DNA from: Rhodoferax sp.
GTDB taxonomy: Bacteria > Pseudomonadota > Gammaproteobacteria > Burkholderiales > Burkholderiaceae_C
Direction of reading: 5' to 3'
NCBI GenBank assembly: GCA_030833685.1
Contig: JAURGS010000051.1
Coordinates: forward strand, 1-12,226
Length of the DNA: 12,226 nt
Shown: piece by piece, positions 1 through 8,423 of the stretch
Numbering within the stretch: position 1 is the stretch's first letter
Layout of the letters: each line of letters starts with the position of its first letter
Notes under the pieces: model-generated
Told to the model about the DNA's origin: nothing
Database searches by the model: none
The model's input: the letters and a program-made list of their open reading frames with translations, nothing else
Translations under genes and position numbers: made by a program

Positions 1-684
1 AGCCAGCCACTGCAGGGTGCGCCCGCGTGCAAGTGCGGCCGCTTGCTGTTTGTAGGCCGGACGTTGCCAGCAATTAAAGCCGTGGTCAGCCTGGTCATAG
101 GTGTGGATATGCGCGTTGGGCCGACCACTGAAGGCTTTTCGCACCTCCTGAACGGCTTGGGCAGGGATGTGTTGATCGAGGTCCCCGTAATGGAACAGGA
201 TTGGTACGCGGATCTGAGGCGCCAGGTCCAGCATGTTCTGGATACCACCTCCGTAGTAACACACAGCAGAGTCGACCGTACCGCTTGCCGCCAGCGCGAA
301 ACCAAGGCGCCCGCCCATGCAAAAGCCCACGGTGCCGACCTTGCTGGTGACTTCAGGCCTCAAGCGCAAGGCCTTGGCCGAACTCTTGAGGTCTTCGACA
401 GCTAAGGGCATATCCAGCGCACCCATCAACTGACGTGCAATTTGTGTACCTTGCGCGTCATAAGCCAAGTCAACGCCTACTTGCTGGCGCCAATACACGT
501 CTGGGGCCAGCACGACGTATCCGTCCATGGCGTATTGGTCGGCGACTGCGCGAATATGCGCATTGACACCCCAGATTTCCTGAATCAAGACCAACCCCGG
601 TCCACGGCCTGTTGGTGGCAGGCTCAGGTACCCGTTAAAGGTTTGTTGGTCGTGGCTGTTGATCGCTACAAAAGTGTCATTCAT
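1..684 (-). CDS. Dienelactone hydrolase family protein (3' end outside window)
   Basis: This is a predicted cytosolic alpha/beta hydrolase of the dienelactone hydrolase family, whose founders open the lactone ring of dienelactones in chlorocatechol degradation; many relatives act on other esters or lactones. The reading frame is open from an ATG at 684 to the window edge, giving 228 residues, so only a few C-terminal residues should be missing (the family is about 230-250 aa). The family's key residues are visible: E36 in QEIWG, nucleophile C122 in GFCMGG, D170 in GDLDQHIP and H201 in DHGF. Their spacing is nearly the same as in the Pseudomonas enzyme (C123, D171, H202). An ATG 16 bases upstream runs into a stop after seven codons, so 684 is the likely start, although no strong ribosome site precedes it. 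The gene diverges from the aldehyde dehydrogenase. The family is certain; the true substrate is unknown. Confidence 0.93.
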   Translation of the reverse strand, partial: MNDTFVAINSHDQQTFNGYLSLPPTGRGPGLVLIQEIWGVNAHIRAVADQYAMDGYVVLAPDVYWRQQVGVDLAYDAQGTQIARQLMGALDMPLAVEDLKSSAKALRLRPEVTSKVGTVGFCMGGRLGFALAASGTVDSAVCYYGGGIQNMLDLAPQIRVPILFHYGDLDQHIPAQAVQEVRKAFSGRPNAHIHTYDQADHGFNCWQRPAYKQQAAALARGRTLQWLA

Positions 685-803
685 GGCAAGTCATTAACAT
701 GGGAACATCGCCCACAGTTTAAGCCCGTGCGGCAGGCGCCTGTTTCAGCTTGTCAGCCTCAAGCCAGCCATGGGTGATTCCCTTAATCCAACCAGAGCGT
801 TGC
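685..803. promoter_or_regulatory. Divergent intergenic region between dienelactone hydrolase and aldehyde dehydrogenase genes
   Basis: This 119-bp gap must hold the promoters of both divergent genes. The only plus-strand candidate is a TTGTCA at 750-755, but the hexamer 17 bp downstream (GGTGAT) is a poor -10. No convincing palindrome or hairpin was seen. The ORF of the dehydrogenase stays open back to a TTG at 750, but that extension has no family-like sequence. Confidence 0.3.
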
Positions 804-2333
<1,530 letters not shown>

Positions 2334-2369
2334 GCCTCTGGGCCCGACACTGCCGGCGCGCTGCTCTGT

Positions 2370-2393
2370 CGCCTGACCCAGGCCTCTCAGGCG
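2370..2393. repeat. Hairpin at the ALDH/MBL convergent junction
   Basis: CGCCTGA at 2370-2376 is exactly complementary to TCAGGCG at 2387-2393, giving a 7-bp stem with a 10-base loop. It overlaps the stop codon of the minus-strand MBL hydrolase and lies 36 bases after the dehydrogenase stop. There is no T-tract on either strand, so it is not a textbook intrinsic terminator. It could still block read-through or protect 3' ends. Confidence 0.4.
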
Positions 2394-3460
2394 TGCGGGC
2401 GGGTCCGATACCAATAGGCGCCGTCGTCGCCAAGCTCACGCTGCAGTTCACCGCGCAGCATCAGGTGATTGAGGCACGCCACGCTCTCGCCAGTGGCCAT
2501 GCCCAGCAATTGCCATTTGTCCTGACTGATGTCCCGGCCAAAGAGGGCTTCGAATACATCCACGGCCCGTCGCGGTTGACTGCACGCTTGCCGCAAACGC
2601 TCAAAGCACGCGTGTTGGCTTTCGCGCAAGGTCTGCAGCCGCGCGTGCAGTCCTCTAAAAGGTTCGTTATGCGAGGGCAGAACCAAAGTGTTTGGGCTGA
2701 CTATTTTCTGCAACTTATCGAGCGAGGACAGCCAGTCCGTCATGGGATCCGCTTCAGGCTCTGTCGGGTAGACCGACACGTTCGATGAGATCCGGGGTAA
2801 GACCTGGTCGCCAGAGATCAGGACTTCAAGCTCGGGGCAGTACAGGCAGGCGTGCTCTGGCGAATGCCCGCTGCCCACCACAACCTGCCAGGTGTGACGA
2901 CCAATTTGGAGCCTATCGCCATCGTTAAGCCGCTTGAAGTTTTCGGGCAAGGCGTGAATGTGTTTGCCAAAACTGCCAAAGCGAAGCCGATAGTGTTCGA
3001 TTGCCTGCTCGCTCCAGCCGGCTTTGCGGTAAAACGAAATACCCTCCGGCGGGGCTTCTCGGCCCGTGTCAGAGACCATCACCCGGCAGCTCAGGTACTC
3101 GGTTCGGGTCATCCACAAGTCGATATTGAATTTGCGGGTGAGCCAGCCCGCCATGCCAACGTGATCGGGGTGCATGTGCGTGACCAATACGCGCGTTGCC
3201 GGGCCAAGATGTGGCGCAAGCGCCATGAGGTCCTGCCAAAGGGATGCGCATTCTTCGGTTTTTGTGCCGGTGTCGACAATGGCCCACCCCTGCCCATCAT
3301 CAAGCGACCACAGGTTGATGTGGTCCAGTGCGTAGGGCAAAGGCATGCGGATCCATCGAACACCAGGCGCAACCTCCAGGGTTTGGCCAGGCGCAGGCAA
3401 CGAAGCGAAGGGGTAGCTCAGCGCCTGTGTGCCGTCGCTTTGGGTAGGGGATGCACTCAT
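2387..3460 (-). CDS. MBL-fold metallo-hydrolase with C-terminal winged-helix-like region
   Basis: This is a predicted cytosolic metal-dependent hydrolase of the metallo-beta-lactamase fold, of the glyoxalase II/LACTB2-like kind. Numbered from the ATG at 3460 (357 aa), the metal ligands are H95, H97, D99 and H100 in the THMHPDH motif, H199 in GSGHSPEH, D218 in SGDQVL and H264 in SHNEP, so the active site looks complete. The roughly 90 C-terminal residues (from about 270) form a helical segment ending in HLMLRGELQRE and a short beta-like tail, resembling the winged-helix domain attached to many such enzymes. The frame also has a TTG three codons upstream at 3469, but the ATG is preferred; neither has a clear ribosome site. 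It lies 73 bp downstream of the mscS-type gene on the same strand and may be co-transcribed with it. The substrate cannot be told: thioesters, lactones and phosphodiesters are all known in this superfamily. Confidence 0.92.
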   Translation of the reverse strand: MSASPTQSDGTQALSYPFASLPAPGQTLEVAPGVRWIRMPLPYALDHINLWSLDDGQGWAIVDTGTKTEECASLWQDLMALAPHLGPATRVLVTHMHPDHVGMAGWLTRKFNIDLWMTRTEYLSCRVMVSDTGREAPPEGISFYRKAGWSEQAIEHYRLRFGSFGKHIHALPENFKRLNDGDRLQIGRHTWQVVVGSGHSPEHACLYCPELEVLISGDQVLPRISSNVSVYPTEPEADPMTDWLSSLDKLQKIVSPNTLVLPSHNEPFRGLHARLQTLRESQHACFERLRQACSQPRRAVDVFEALFGRDISQDKWQLLGMATGESVACLNHLMLRGELQRELGDDGAYWYRTRPHA

Positions 3461-3533
3461 GGCGCGCAAGTAAAAAAGTTGGTCGAGGAGTTTGCTGAGC
3501 GCGATTTGGCGGCTTGGCTGGGCTCCATGGCGC

Positions 3534-4457
3534 TCACATTTTGGGGTTTTGATCGGGCGTGCTCGTCACCGACACATTCAGGCTGGGGGCCTGGCCGCTT
3601 TTAGGCTGGCCGGTGTACACCGTCATGTGCGGGAAGGGAATCTCCACGCCGTGCTGATCAAAACTTTGTTTGAGGCGCTTGAGAAATTCACGGCGCAGAG
3701 CCCACTGTTCGCCAGGGACGACGCGCATGCGCGCACGCAGCATGACAGCAGAGTCGCCCCACTCATTCACACCAGCAATCTCCAGCTCGTCCTGGATGCG
3801 CTGCGCCCAATGCGTGTCAGAGCGCAGCTCCGTGGCGACCTCGCGCATCAACTGGAAAGCCTCATCGACGCTTTCCCGGTAGGCAATGCCGATATCGATC
3901 ACCGCAAACGCGTGGTCTCGGGTTCGGTTGGTGACGGTGGTGATACTGCCATTGGGTATGAAGTGCACATTGCCCTCGTAATCGCGTAGCTGCACGTAGC
4001 GCAAATTCATGTCTTCGACCACGCCGCCGATGCCCGCCACCTGAACCACATCGCCTTGACGCATCTGGTTTTCCAACAGCAGAAAAAAGCCGGCCACATA
4101 GTCCTTAACCAGGCTTTGGGCACCAAAACCAATGGCCACGCCCAGCACGCCGGCTGCGCCCAAAATGGGAGCCACTGAAATGCCCAATTCGCCCAGCAAG
4201 AGCATGCCACCAACCAGTGTGATGACCACGGTTGCGATGTAGCGAAAAACCCGACCCAGCGTGGTTGCGCGCTTGAGTTCTTCTGAGTCGTCTAGGTTGC
4301 GGCTGAGGTAACGCCGCAAAGAGGCGGTCAGGCGATCGGTGCCTTTGATCGCAATCCAACACAAAACGAGAATCAACACGATGCGCACCGCGCTGATCAC
4401 AGGGGGTGCCCAGCCCGCGTCAACGGGAAGGTAGTTTTCGAGCCAGTGCGTGTCCAC
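3534..4457 (-). CDS. MscS-family mechanosensitive ion channel
   Basis: This is an inner-membrane small-conductance mechanosensitive channel that opens under membrane tension and releases solutes during osmotic downshock. From the proposed GTG start at 4457 the protein is 307 aa, close to the E. coli MscS size. It shows three membrane segments: about 20-37, 71-93 and 95-127. The third is the Gly/Ala-rich pore helix (LGAAGVLGVAIGFGAQ) followed by the typical LVKDYVAGFF. A cytosolic MscS beta domain follows, with GDVVQV, VEDMNLRYVQLRDYEG and the signature FIPNG. The frame stays open to a TTG at 4565, but this would overlap the divergent marR ribosome site and add 36 atypical residues. Between the two there is no ATG, GTG or TTG, so GTG 4457 with an upstream GGAA is the best start. 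It diverges from marR across a palindrome and may be controlled by that regulator. The MBL hydrolase follows on the same strand. Confidence 0.93.
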   Translation of the reverse strand: MDTHWLENYLPVDAGWAPPVISAVRIVLILVLCWIAIKGTDRLTASLRRYLSRNLDDSEELKRATTLGRVFRYIATVVITLVGGMLLLGELGISVAPILGAAGVLGVAIGFGAQSLVKDYVAGFFLLLENQMRQGDVVQVAGIGGVVEDMNLRYVQLRDYEGNVHFIPNGSITTVTNRTRDHAFAVIDIGIAYRESVDEAFQLMREVATELRSDTHWAQRIQDELEIAGVNEWGDSAVMLRARMRVVPGEQWALRREFLKRLKQSFDQHGVEIPFPHMTVYTGQPKSGQAPSLNVSVTSTPDQNPKM

Positions 4458-4489
4458 TTGAGTATTTCCGAAGGTTATTGTGAAGGAAA

Positions 4490-4509
4490 ATATGTTTGTA
4501 CAAATATAT
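4490..4509. promoter_or_regulatory. Near-perfect palindrome, likely MarR-type operator
   Basis: The 20-bp element ATATGTTTGTACAAATATAT matches its own reverse complement at 18 of 20 positions, with a perfect core TTTGTACAAA at 4495-4504. It lies between the divergent mscS and marR genes, in an AT-rich island that contrasts with the GC-rich surroundings. MarR dimers usually bind palindromes of about this size next to their own gene. The element overlaps the expected -35 region of marR. On the other strand its TTGTAC stands 17 bp from a CAATAA that could serve as a weak mscS promoter. Binding by the adjacent MarR is an inference. Confidence 0.7.
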
Positions 4510-4519
4510 ATTTTATACT
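4491..4519 (+). promoter_or_regulatory. Candidate marR promoter
   Basis: TATACT at 4514-4519 differs from the consensus -10 box at one base. The hexamer 17 bp upstream (TATGTT, 4491-4496) is a poor -35 and lies inside the palindrome, so a bound repressor would cover it. This would put the transcript start near 4526 and give a leader of about 50 bases. The call rests on position and the -10 match. Confidence 0.45.
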
Positions 4520-4538
4520 GACCGTTTCCTGTTTTAGA

Positions 4539-4556
4539 CGTGGGCGGCTGCCCACG
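4539..4556 (+). repeat. Hairpin in the marR 5' leader
   Basis: CGTGGGC (4539-4545) and GCCCACG (4550-4556) form a perfect 7-bp GC-rich stem with a GGCT loop. The stem ends seven bases before the AAGGAG ribosome site and 18 bases before the start codon. It could affect translation or mRNA stability, or be transcribed without effect. There is no T-run, so it is not an intrinsic terminator. Confidence 0.45.
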
Positions 4557-4563
4557 CAACGCC

Positions 4564-4569
4564 AAGGAG
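4564..4569 (+). promoter_or_regulatory. Ribosome binding site that fixes the TTG start of marR
   Basis: AAGGAG at 4564-4569 stands five bases before a TTG at 4575. It is the strongest Shine-Dalgarno match near this gene and supports TTG 4575 as the start. The longer frame back to 4446 would read through the palindrome and promoter region. Confidence 0.7.
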
Positions 4570-4574
4570 TGCCA

Positions 4575-5084
4575 TTGTCCTCAAAGTCTCCGAAGTCGGC
4601 CGAACCCGTTTCCCCACCACCACGCGGGGAGATCGCACAGGCTTTGGCAAACACGGCACCGGAGGTCAACGCTGAGGCCTTGTTTGGCCAAATTCTGAAT
4701 CTCTTGCGTCGAATCGAGTCAGGCATGAAAGACGTGGACCATCCACAAAAGATGAGCGGTTCGCAATTGTGGGCTTTGTGGCTGATTGCTGCCCACCCCG
4801 GCATGCGCATCTCGGACATGGCGCAGGCCATGCACATCCACCATTCTTCAGCCAGCAATTTGCTCGACAAGATTGAGGCGCGTGACTTGATTCGCCGACA
4901 ACGCCAGAGCACCGATACCCGTGTCGTGCGCCTGTGGCTGACCGCCCAGGGCGAGGAACTGGCGGCCCAGGTTTCCGGTCCCGTCCAGGTCAAGTTTCGC
5001 CAGGCACTCGAGCAGCTAGGCCCGCAAGACAGGCAACAAATGTCGCGCGCCATTGCCCAGGTACTGCACGCCGTAGATGCCTGA
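4575..5084 (+). CDS. MarR-family transcriptional regulator
   Basis: This is a predicted dimeric winged-helix DNA-binding regulator of the MarR family; members are usually repressors released by small phenolic or other ligands, or by oxidation. From the TTG start at 4575 it has 169 aa, typical for the family. The winged helix covers about residues 62-125: SQLWALWLIAAHPGMRISDMA leads into a recognition-helix region at 89-106 (HHSSASNLLDKIEARDLI). The wing follows, with the hallmark D114 and R116 in STDTRVVRLWLT. Helices on both sides (about 30-52 and 126-167) would form the dimer interface. The gene diverges from mscS across a 20-bp palindrome that is a natural autoregulatory site, and converges on the MFS gene with 16 bp between stops. 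The ligand is unknown. The N-terminal 30 residues are Pro/Ala/Ser-rich and probably disordered. Confidence 0.93.
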   Translation: MSSKSPKSAEPVSPPPRGEIAQALANTAPEVNAEALFGQILNLLRRIESGMKDVDHPQKMSGSQLWALWLIAAHPGMRISDMAQAMHIHHSSASNLLDKIEARDLIRRQRQSTDTRVVRLWLTAQGEELAAQVSGPVQVKFRQALEQLGPQDRQQMSRAIAQVLHAVDA

Positions 5085-5100
5085 TTCACGCAGGGAAACC

Positions 5101-6297
5101 TCACATGTGGTCTCGCGTGGCCAGCGCTGGAAAAAGCCGTCGCCAGCCCAGCGCCACCGCAATTGTCCCAATGCCGCCGAGCAAAACCGATCCGACTGGT
5201 CCCATTAGCGCCGCGGTGGCACCGGATTCGAATTCTCCCAGCTGATTTGACGCGCCAATAAAAATGGCGTTGATCGCAGACACGCGACCACGCAATTCGT
5301 CGGGCGTCTCCATCTGCATGAGCGTTATGCGAGCCACCACGCTGATGTTGTCTGCAGCGCCGGCAACGGCCAGAGCCACCATCGAAAGCGCCAGGGACTC
5401 CGAGAGTCCGAATACCACTGTGGCTACCCCAAACAGGGCTACTGCGTTGAGCAGGCGCGGCCCAACGCGCCGGCGCAAGGGCCAGCGGGTCAGGACCACC
5501 GACATCAGCAATGCACCCACCGCAGGCGCGCTGCGCAGCATGCCCAGGCCAACTGGCCCGGTGTTCAGAATGTCACGTGCATAGATGGGTAACAAGGCCG
5601 TGGCCCCGCCCAGCAAGACCGCGAACAAGTCCAGCGACAGGGCGCCCAGCAGAATTTTTTGTTGCCAGACATAGGCCACGCCCGCCATCAGTTCGTTCAA
5701 GCTAATGGCACGCGCCACGCTCTTGGTCTGGTAGCGAACAGCGAGCGCCAGGACGGCGGCGACGCTCAGTGCAGCCAGACAGGTACCGTACACCACGCTG
5801 GGCCCACCCAGGTAAAGCACACCCCCCAGCGCCGGGCTCACGATCACGGCCAGTTGCATGCCACTGGTGCTTACCGCCACCGCTGAGGGCAGCAAGTCCC
5901 GCGGCACCAGCAGCGGCGTGAGCGCCTGCTGAGCCGGCATTTGAAACGCGCGCGCCACACCCAGGGCCACCGACAACCACAAAATCAGATCGCGGGTCAC
6001 GAAGTCACCTTCCGAGCCCCAGGTCAGCCACAAGGCCACTGTGGCTTGGGTCGCAACACTGGCGGCAAAGATTCGGCCGCGGTGATAGGTGTCGACGACA
6101 TGTCCGGCGGGTAGCGTCAACAGCAGCGCAGGAAAAAACTGAAACAGGCCGACCAGCCCCAGGTCCCAGGCGCTACCGGTCAGGTCGTACATGTGCCAGG
6201 CCAGTGCCACCATCAGCATCTGGTTGCCAGCAATGCCAATGAGCCGGGCAAACCAGAACCGCACAAAAGCTTTTTCCTGAAGGAGTAGTCTGACCAT
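5101..6297 (-). CDS. MFS transporter, EntS-like (MFS_3 type)
   Basis: This is an inner-membrane major facilitator permease of 398 aa, probably with 12 membrane helices. The N-terminus (FVRFWFARLIGIAGNQM, then ALAWHMYDLTGSAWDLGLVGL) and the loop motif GHVVDTYHRGRI at residues 65-76 resemble the enterobactin exporter EntS and related drug- or metabolite-exporter proteins. Export of a small molecule is therefore more likely than uptake, but the substrate is unknown. The ATG at 6297 gives the usual short cytosolic N-terminus but has a poor ribosome site. A GTG 11 codons downstream has AGGA before it and is a weaker alternative because little sequence would remain ahead of the first helix. The gene is last in the six-gene minus-strand block, 38 bp after the alpha/beta hydrolase, and converges with marR. 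Confidence 0.9.
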   Translation of the reverse strand: MVRLLLQEKAFVRFWFARLIGIAGNQMLMVALAWHMYDLTGSAWDLGLVGLFQFFPALLLTLPAGHVVDTYHRGRIFAASVATQATVALWLTWGSEGDFVTRDLILWLSVALGVARAFQMPAQQALTPLLVPRDLLPSAVAVSTSGMQLAVIVSPALGGVLYLGGPSVVYGTCLAALSVAAVLALAVRYQTKSVARAISLNELMAGVAYVWQQKILLGALSLDLFAVLLGGATALLPIYARDILNTGPVGLGMLRSAPAVGALLMSVVLTRWPLRRRVGPRLLNAVALFGVATVVFGLSESLALSMVALAVAGAADNISVVARITLMQMETPDELRGRVSAINAIFIGASNQLGEFESGATAALMGPVGSVLLGGIGTIAVALGWRRLFPALATRDHM

Positions 6298-6335
6298 GGT
6301 GAGTGCCCGTTGGGCCGGGCTGAAAGTGCGCCTGG

Positions 6336-7064
6336 CTACAGCGCTGGCGCAAGCCAGCGCTTAAGGCTCTCGCCCATGGCCAAAGGCTTTTCCATCGGCG
6401 CCATATGACCGGCCTCTTCGATGACATCCAGGGTGGCATGCGGCGCCAGAGCCTGCATCGCCTGGTGCTGGGCCAAATTGGCCCAGTTGTCTTGCCGCCC
6501 CAGGGCAAGCAATGTGGGAATCTTCAAATCCCGCAACACATCGGATGCGTCTGGACGAGCCAGTAGGGCTTCAATCTGCCCAGCGAAGGTGTCTGCGGTT
6601 TTGGCAGCGAACATATCGACGATGGCCTCGATCAGATCCTTGTCCTGCAAGCGCGCCGGATGCACCATATCTTGCACCCAGGTTCGGGCCATGGCGCGAA
6701 CACCTTGGCTGTAGGCCAGATCACGCAAAACGTAGCGGCGTTGGCGCTCGAGTTCGCCTGCTTCACCCGCTGCTCGGGGCAGGTAGGCGGTATCGATCAG
6801 CGCGATATGGGTGATGCGCTCTGGTGCCATGCGCATCATCTCCATGGCTACCCGTCCGCCCATGGAATGGCCGGCCACGGCGAACCGAGCTGGGCACTGA
6901 TCCAGTACGCGTTTGGCCATTTCCACCAGGCTGCTCGACGATTCATGGTCAACCAGCTGGGTCTGGATGTGCGGACTCAAATGTGGCAGCACTGGCTCCC
7001 AGACCCGCGGGCTGCACATCAGCCCGGGGACCAGAACCAGTGTCAGCGAGGCCGGTGTGCCCAT
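6336..7064 (-). CDS. Alpha/beta hydrolase
   Basis: This is a predicted cytosolic serine hydrolase of the alpha/beta fold, 242 aa. The nucleophile is S67 in AGHSMGG, the acid is probably D192 in ALGRQDNWA, and the base is H220 in EEAGHMAPMEKP. The oxyanion-loop segment is LVLVPGLMCSPRVWEP near residues 9-24. A helical cap lies around 95-170. This layout fits small-ester, lactone or MhpC/PcaD-like hydrolases, but no substrate can be assigned. The ATG at 7064 lies one base after the stop codon of the LivK-type binding protein gene, which implies co-transcription and possibly translational coupling. The MFS gene follows 38 bp on. The last codons form a 9-bp perfect inverted repeat just ahead of the TAG stop. 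Confidence 0.92.
   Translation of the reverse strand: MGTPASLTLVLVPGLMCSPRVWEPVLPHLSPHIQTQLVDHESSSSLVEMAKRVLDQCPARFAVAGHSMGGRVAMEMMRMAPERITHIALIDTAYLPRAAGEAGELERQRRYVLRDLAYSQGVRAMARTWVQDMVHPARLQDKDLIEAIVDMFAAKTADTFAGQIEALLARPDASDVLRDLKIPTLLALGRQDNWANLAQHQAMQALAPHATLDVIEEAGHMAPMEKPLAMGESLKRWLAPAL
6340..6361. repeat. 9-bp perfect hairpin at the 3' end of the alpha/beta hydrolase gene
   Basis: AGCGCTGGC at 6340-6348 and GCCAGCGCT at 6353-6361 are perfect complements around a 4-base loop (GCAA on plus, TTGC on minus). The element lies inside the last codons (K-R-W-L-A-P-A-L) of the hydrolase, one base before its stop. It has no following T-run in the minus-strand transcript, so it is not a standard intrinsic terminator. 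It may weaken expression of the downstream MFS gene or mark an RNA-processing point. Confidence 0.5.
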
Positions 7065-7065
7065 C

Positions 7066-8238
7066 TCAGGGCTTGGCCTTGGCTGGATCTTTCACGGCGG
7101 TGAAGGTCTGGAACTCGGTGTTCCACAGGTGGTTGTTGATTTTTTCGACCTTGCGGATGTACACGTTTTGGATCACGTCACGGGTCTCGGGATCAATCTG
7201 CATCGGGCCGCGCGGGCTCTCAAAGGACTGCCCTTTCATGGCTTGCAAAAGCGCATCACCGCCCGCGCCTTTACTGCTCTTGGCTGCCTCGTAAATCACG
7301 CGCATGCCGTCATAGGCGCCTACGGCCATGAAATTGGGGCGTGCCCCGCCATTGGCTTTGCCGTAGGCCTCGACAAACTGCTTATTCATGGCCGAGTCAT
7401 GCGCTGCCGAATAGTGGTGTGTGGTGACCACGCCAAGCGCAACATCACCCATGCCATCCAGAATGTCGTCATCGGTCACGCTACCCTCAGCAATCACCCG
7501 AATGCCCGCTTTGTCCAGGCCACGTTCGGCAAACTGTTTCATGAGGCTAGAGCCTACACCAGCCGGCACGAAAGTGAACAAGGCATCGGGCTTGGCGTCA
7601 CGCACTTTCTGCAAAAACGGCGCGAAGTCTGGGCCACGCAGCGGGACTCTCAGCTTTTCCATCACCAAACCACCTTGCTTGGTGAACTGTTCGGCGAAGT
7701 ATTTTTCCGAGTCCACGCCTGGGGCGTAATCGGTCACCAGGGAGACGACCTTCTTGATATTGTTTTTAGCGGCCCAGTCAGCCAGGATCGTGATCACCTG
7801 CGGCACGGTGAAGCTGGTGCGAACGATGTAGGGCGAGGCTGCTGTGATGCTGGATGTTGCCGCGGACATTACCACCATCGGTGTTTTGGACTGCGTGGCG
7901 ATTGGCGCGCTTGCAAAGGCCAGTGGGGTCAGGCCAAAGCCGGCCAGGACCTGAACCTTGTCAGAGACCACCAAGTCCTGAACCAGGCGCTTGGTGGTAT
8001 CCGGTGTGCCGGTGTCGTCTTTGATAATGAGCTGGACTTTTTTGCCAGCGACGGTGTCGCCATGTTGCGCCATGTAGAGTTTGGCTGCCGCTTCCAATTG
8101 CTTGCCGGTAGAAGCAAATGGGCCGGTCAGCGGCAGGACCATGCCGATCTTGAAGGTGTTGTCCTGAGCCAGGACGGAGCCAGAGACAGCCAGCAAGGCC
8201 AGCGCCATCAGCTGGGTGAGCGCGATGCGTTTGTTCAT
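7066..8238 (-). CDS. LivK-type ABC transporter substrate-binding protein
   Basis: This is a periplasmic binding protein of the branched-chain amino acid/amide type (type I fold, Peripla_BP_6 family), which captures a solute and delivers it to an ABC permease. It is 390 aa, with a Sec signal peptide: MNKR, a hydrophobic stretch, and a likely cleavage site after A24 in SVLA. The mature N-terminus DNTFKIGMVLPLTGPFASTGKQ is characteristic of the family, as are the downstream segments AGFGLTPLAFASAPIA and YDGMRVIYEAAK. Betaproteobacterial relatives often bind aromatic acids or other carboxylates rather than leucine. No Liv permease or ATPase gene lies in the window, so it may use a transporter encoded elsewhere. 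GAAGAAAG precedes the start at a usable distance. The hydrolase gene begins one base after the stop. Confidence 0.93.
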   Translation of the reverse strand: MNKRIALTQLMALALLAVSGSVLAQDNTFKIGMVLPLTGPFASTGKQLEAAAKLYMAQHGDTVAGKKVQLIIKDDTGTPDTTKRLVQDLVVSDKVQVLAGFGLTPLAFASAPIATQSKTPMVVMSAATSSITAASPYIVRTSFTVPQVITILADWAAKNNIKKVVSLVTDYAPGVDSEKYFAEQFTKQGGLVMEKLRVPLRGPDFAPFLQKVRDAKPDALFTFVPAGVGSSLMKQFAERGLDKAGIRVIAEGSVTDDDILDGMGDVALGVVTTHHYSAAHDSAMNKQFVEAYGKANGGARPNFMAVGAYDGMRVIYEAAKSSKGAGGDALLQAMKGQSFESPRGPMQIDPETRDVIQNVYIRKVEKINNHLWNTEFQTFTAVKDPAKAKP

Positions 8239-8423
8239 GGTGTGAGCTTTCTTCAGTAGGTCATGGAAAAGAGTTGTTCGAAGGCCAGTTGAGCATTACC
8301 GGCCAACAGGCGGGCACTATAGCCGTCTTCGGTACCCTTAAGGTCTTTGCTGCGCTGAATTGCTACCGCCCTGTTTGCGCGGGTGTTAGTGCTGGAACAG
8401 CTTGTCTGGGCGCTGTTGGCACA
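8239..8423 (-). promoter_or_regulatory. Intergenic region upstream of the LivK-type binding protein
   Basis: This 185-bp gap between otnC and the binding-protein gene is the largest inside the six-gene block and could hold a promoter of its own. On the minus strand TATAGT (8316-8321) matches a -10 box at five of six bases, but the hexamer about 17 bp upstream is not a recognisable -35. No terminator with a T-tract was found, so read-through from otnC remains possible. Confidence 0.3.

Noticed and set aside
43..777. Plus-strand frames of 120 and 111 codons at the left edge
   Set aside because: They lie opposite the dienelactone hydrolase, whose catalytic residues are all readable on the minus strand up to the window edge.
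2852..3604. 250-codon plus-strand frame opposite the MBL hydrolase
   Set aside because: It is antisense to a gene with a complete metal-binding site, and the product shows no family features.
4458..4565. N-terminal extension of the mscS gene to a TTG at 4565
   Set aside because: It overlaps the marR ribosome site, adds residues unlike the family, and has no supporting ribosome site.
4446..4574. N-terminal extension of marR to an upstream start at 4446
   Set aside because: It would translate through the palindrome, the -10-like box and the leader hairpin. The AAGGAG/TTG at 4564-4577 is the better start.
5121..5130. CCAGCGCTGG palindrome followed by AAAAA just past the marR stop
   Set aside because: For the plus-strand transcript the run is A, not U, so it is not a terminator. 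It is within the MFS coding sequence.
6913..8259. 448-codon plus-strand open frame opposite the LivK-type binding-protein gene
   Set aside because: It lies antisense to a gene with a signal peptide and clear family motifs. Its product has no family features, and long antisense frames are common in GC-rich DNA.
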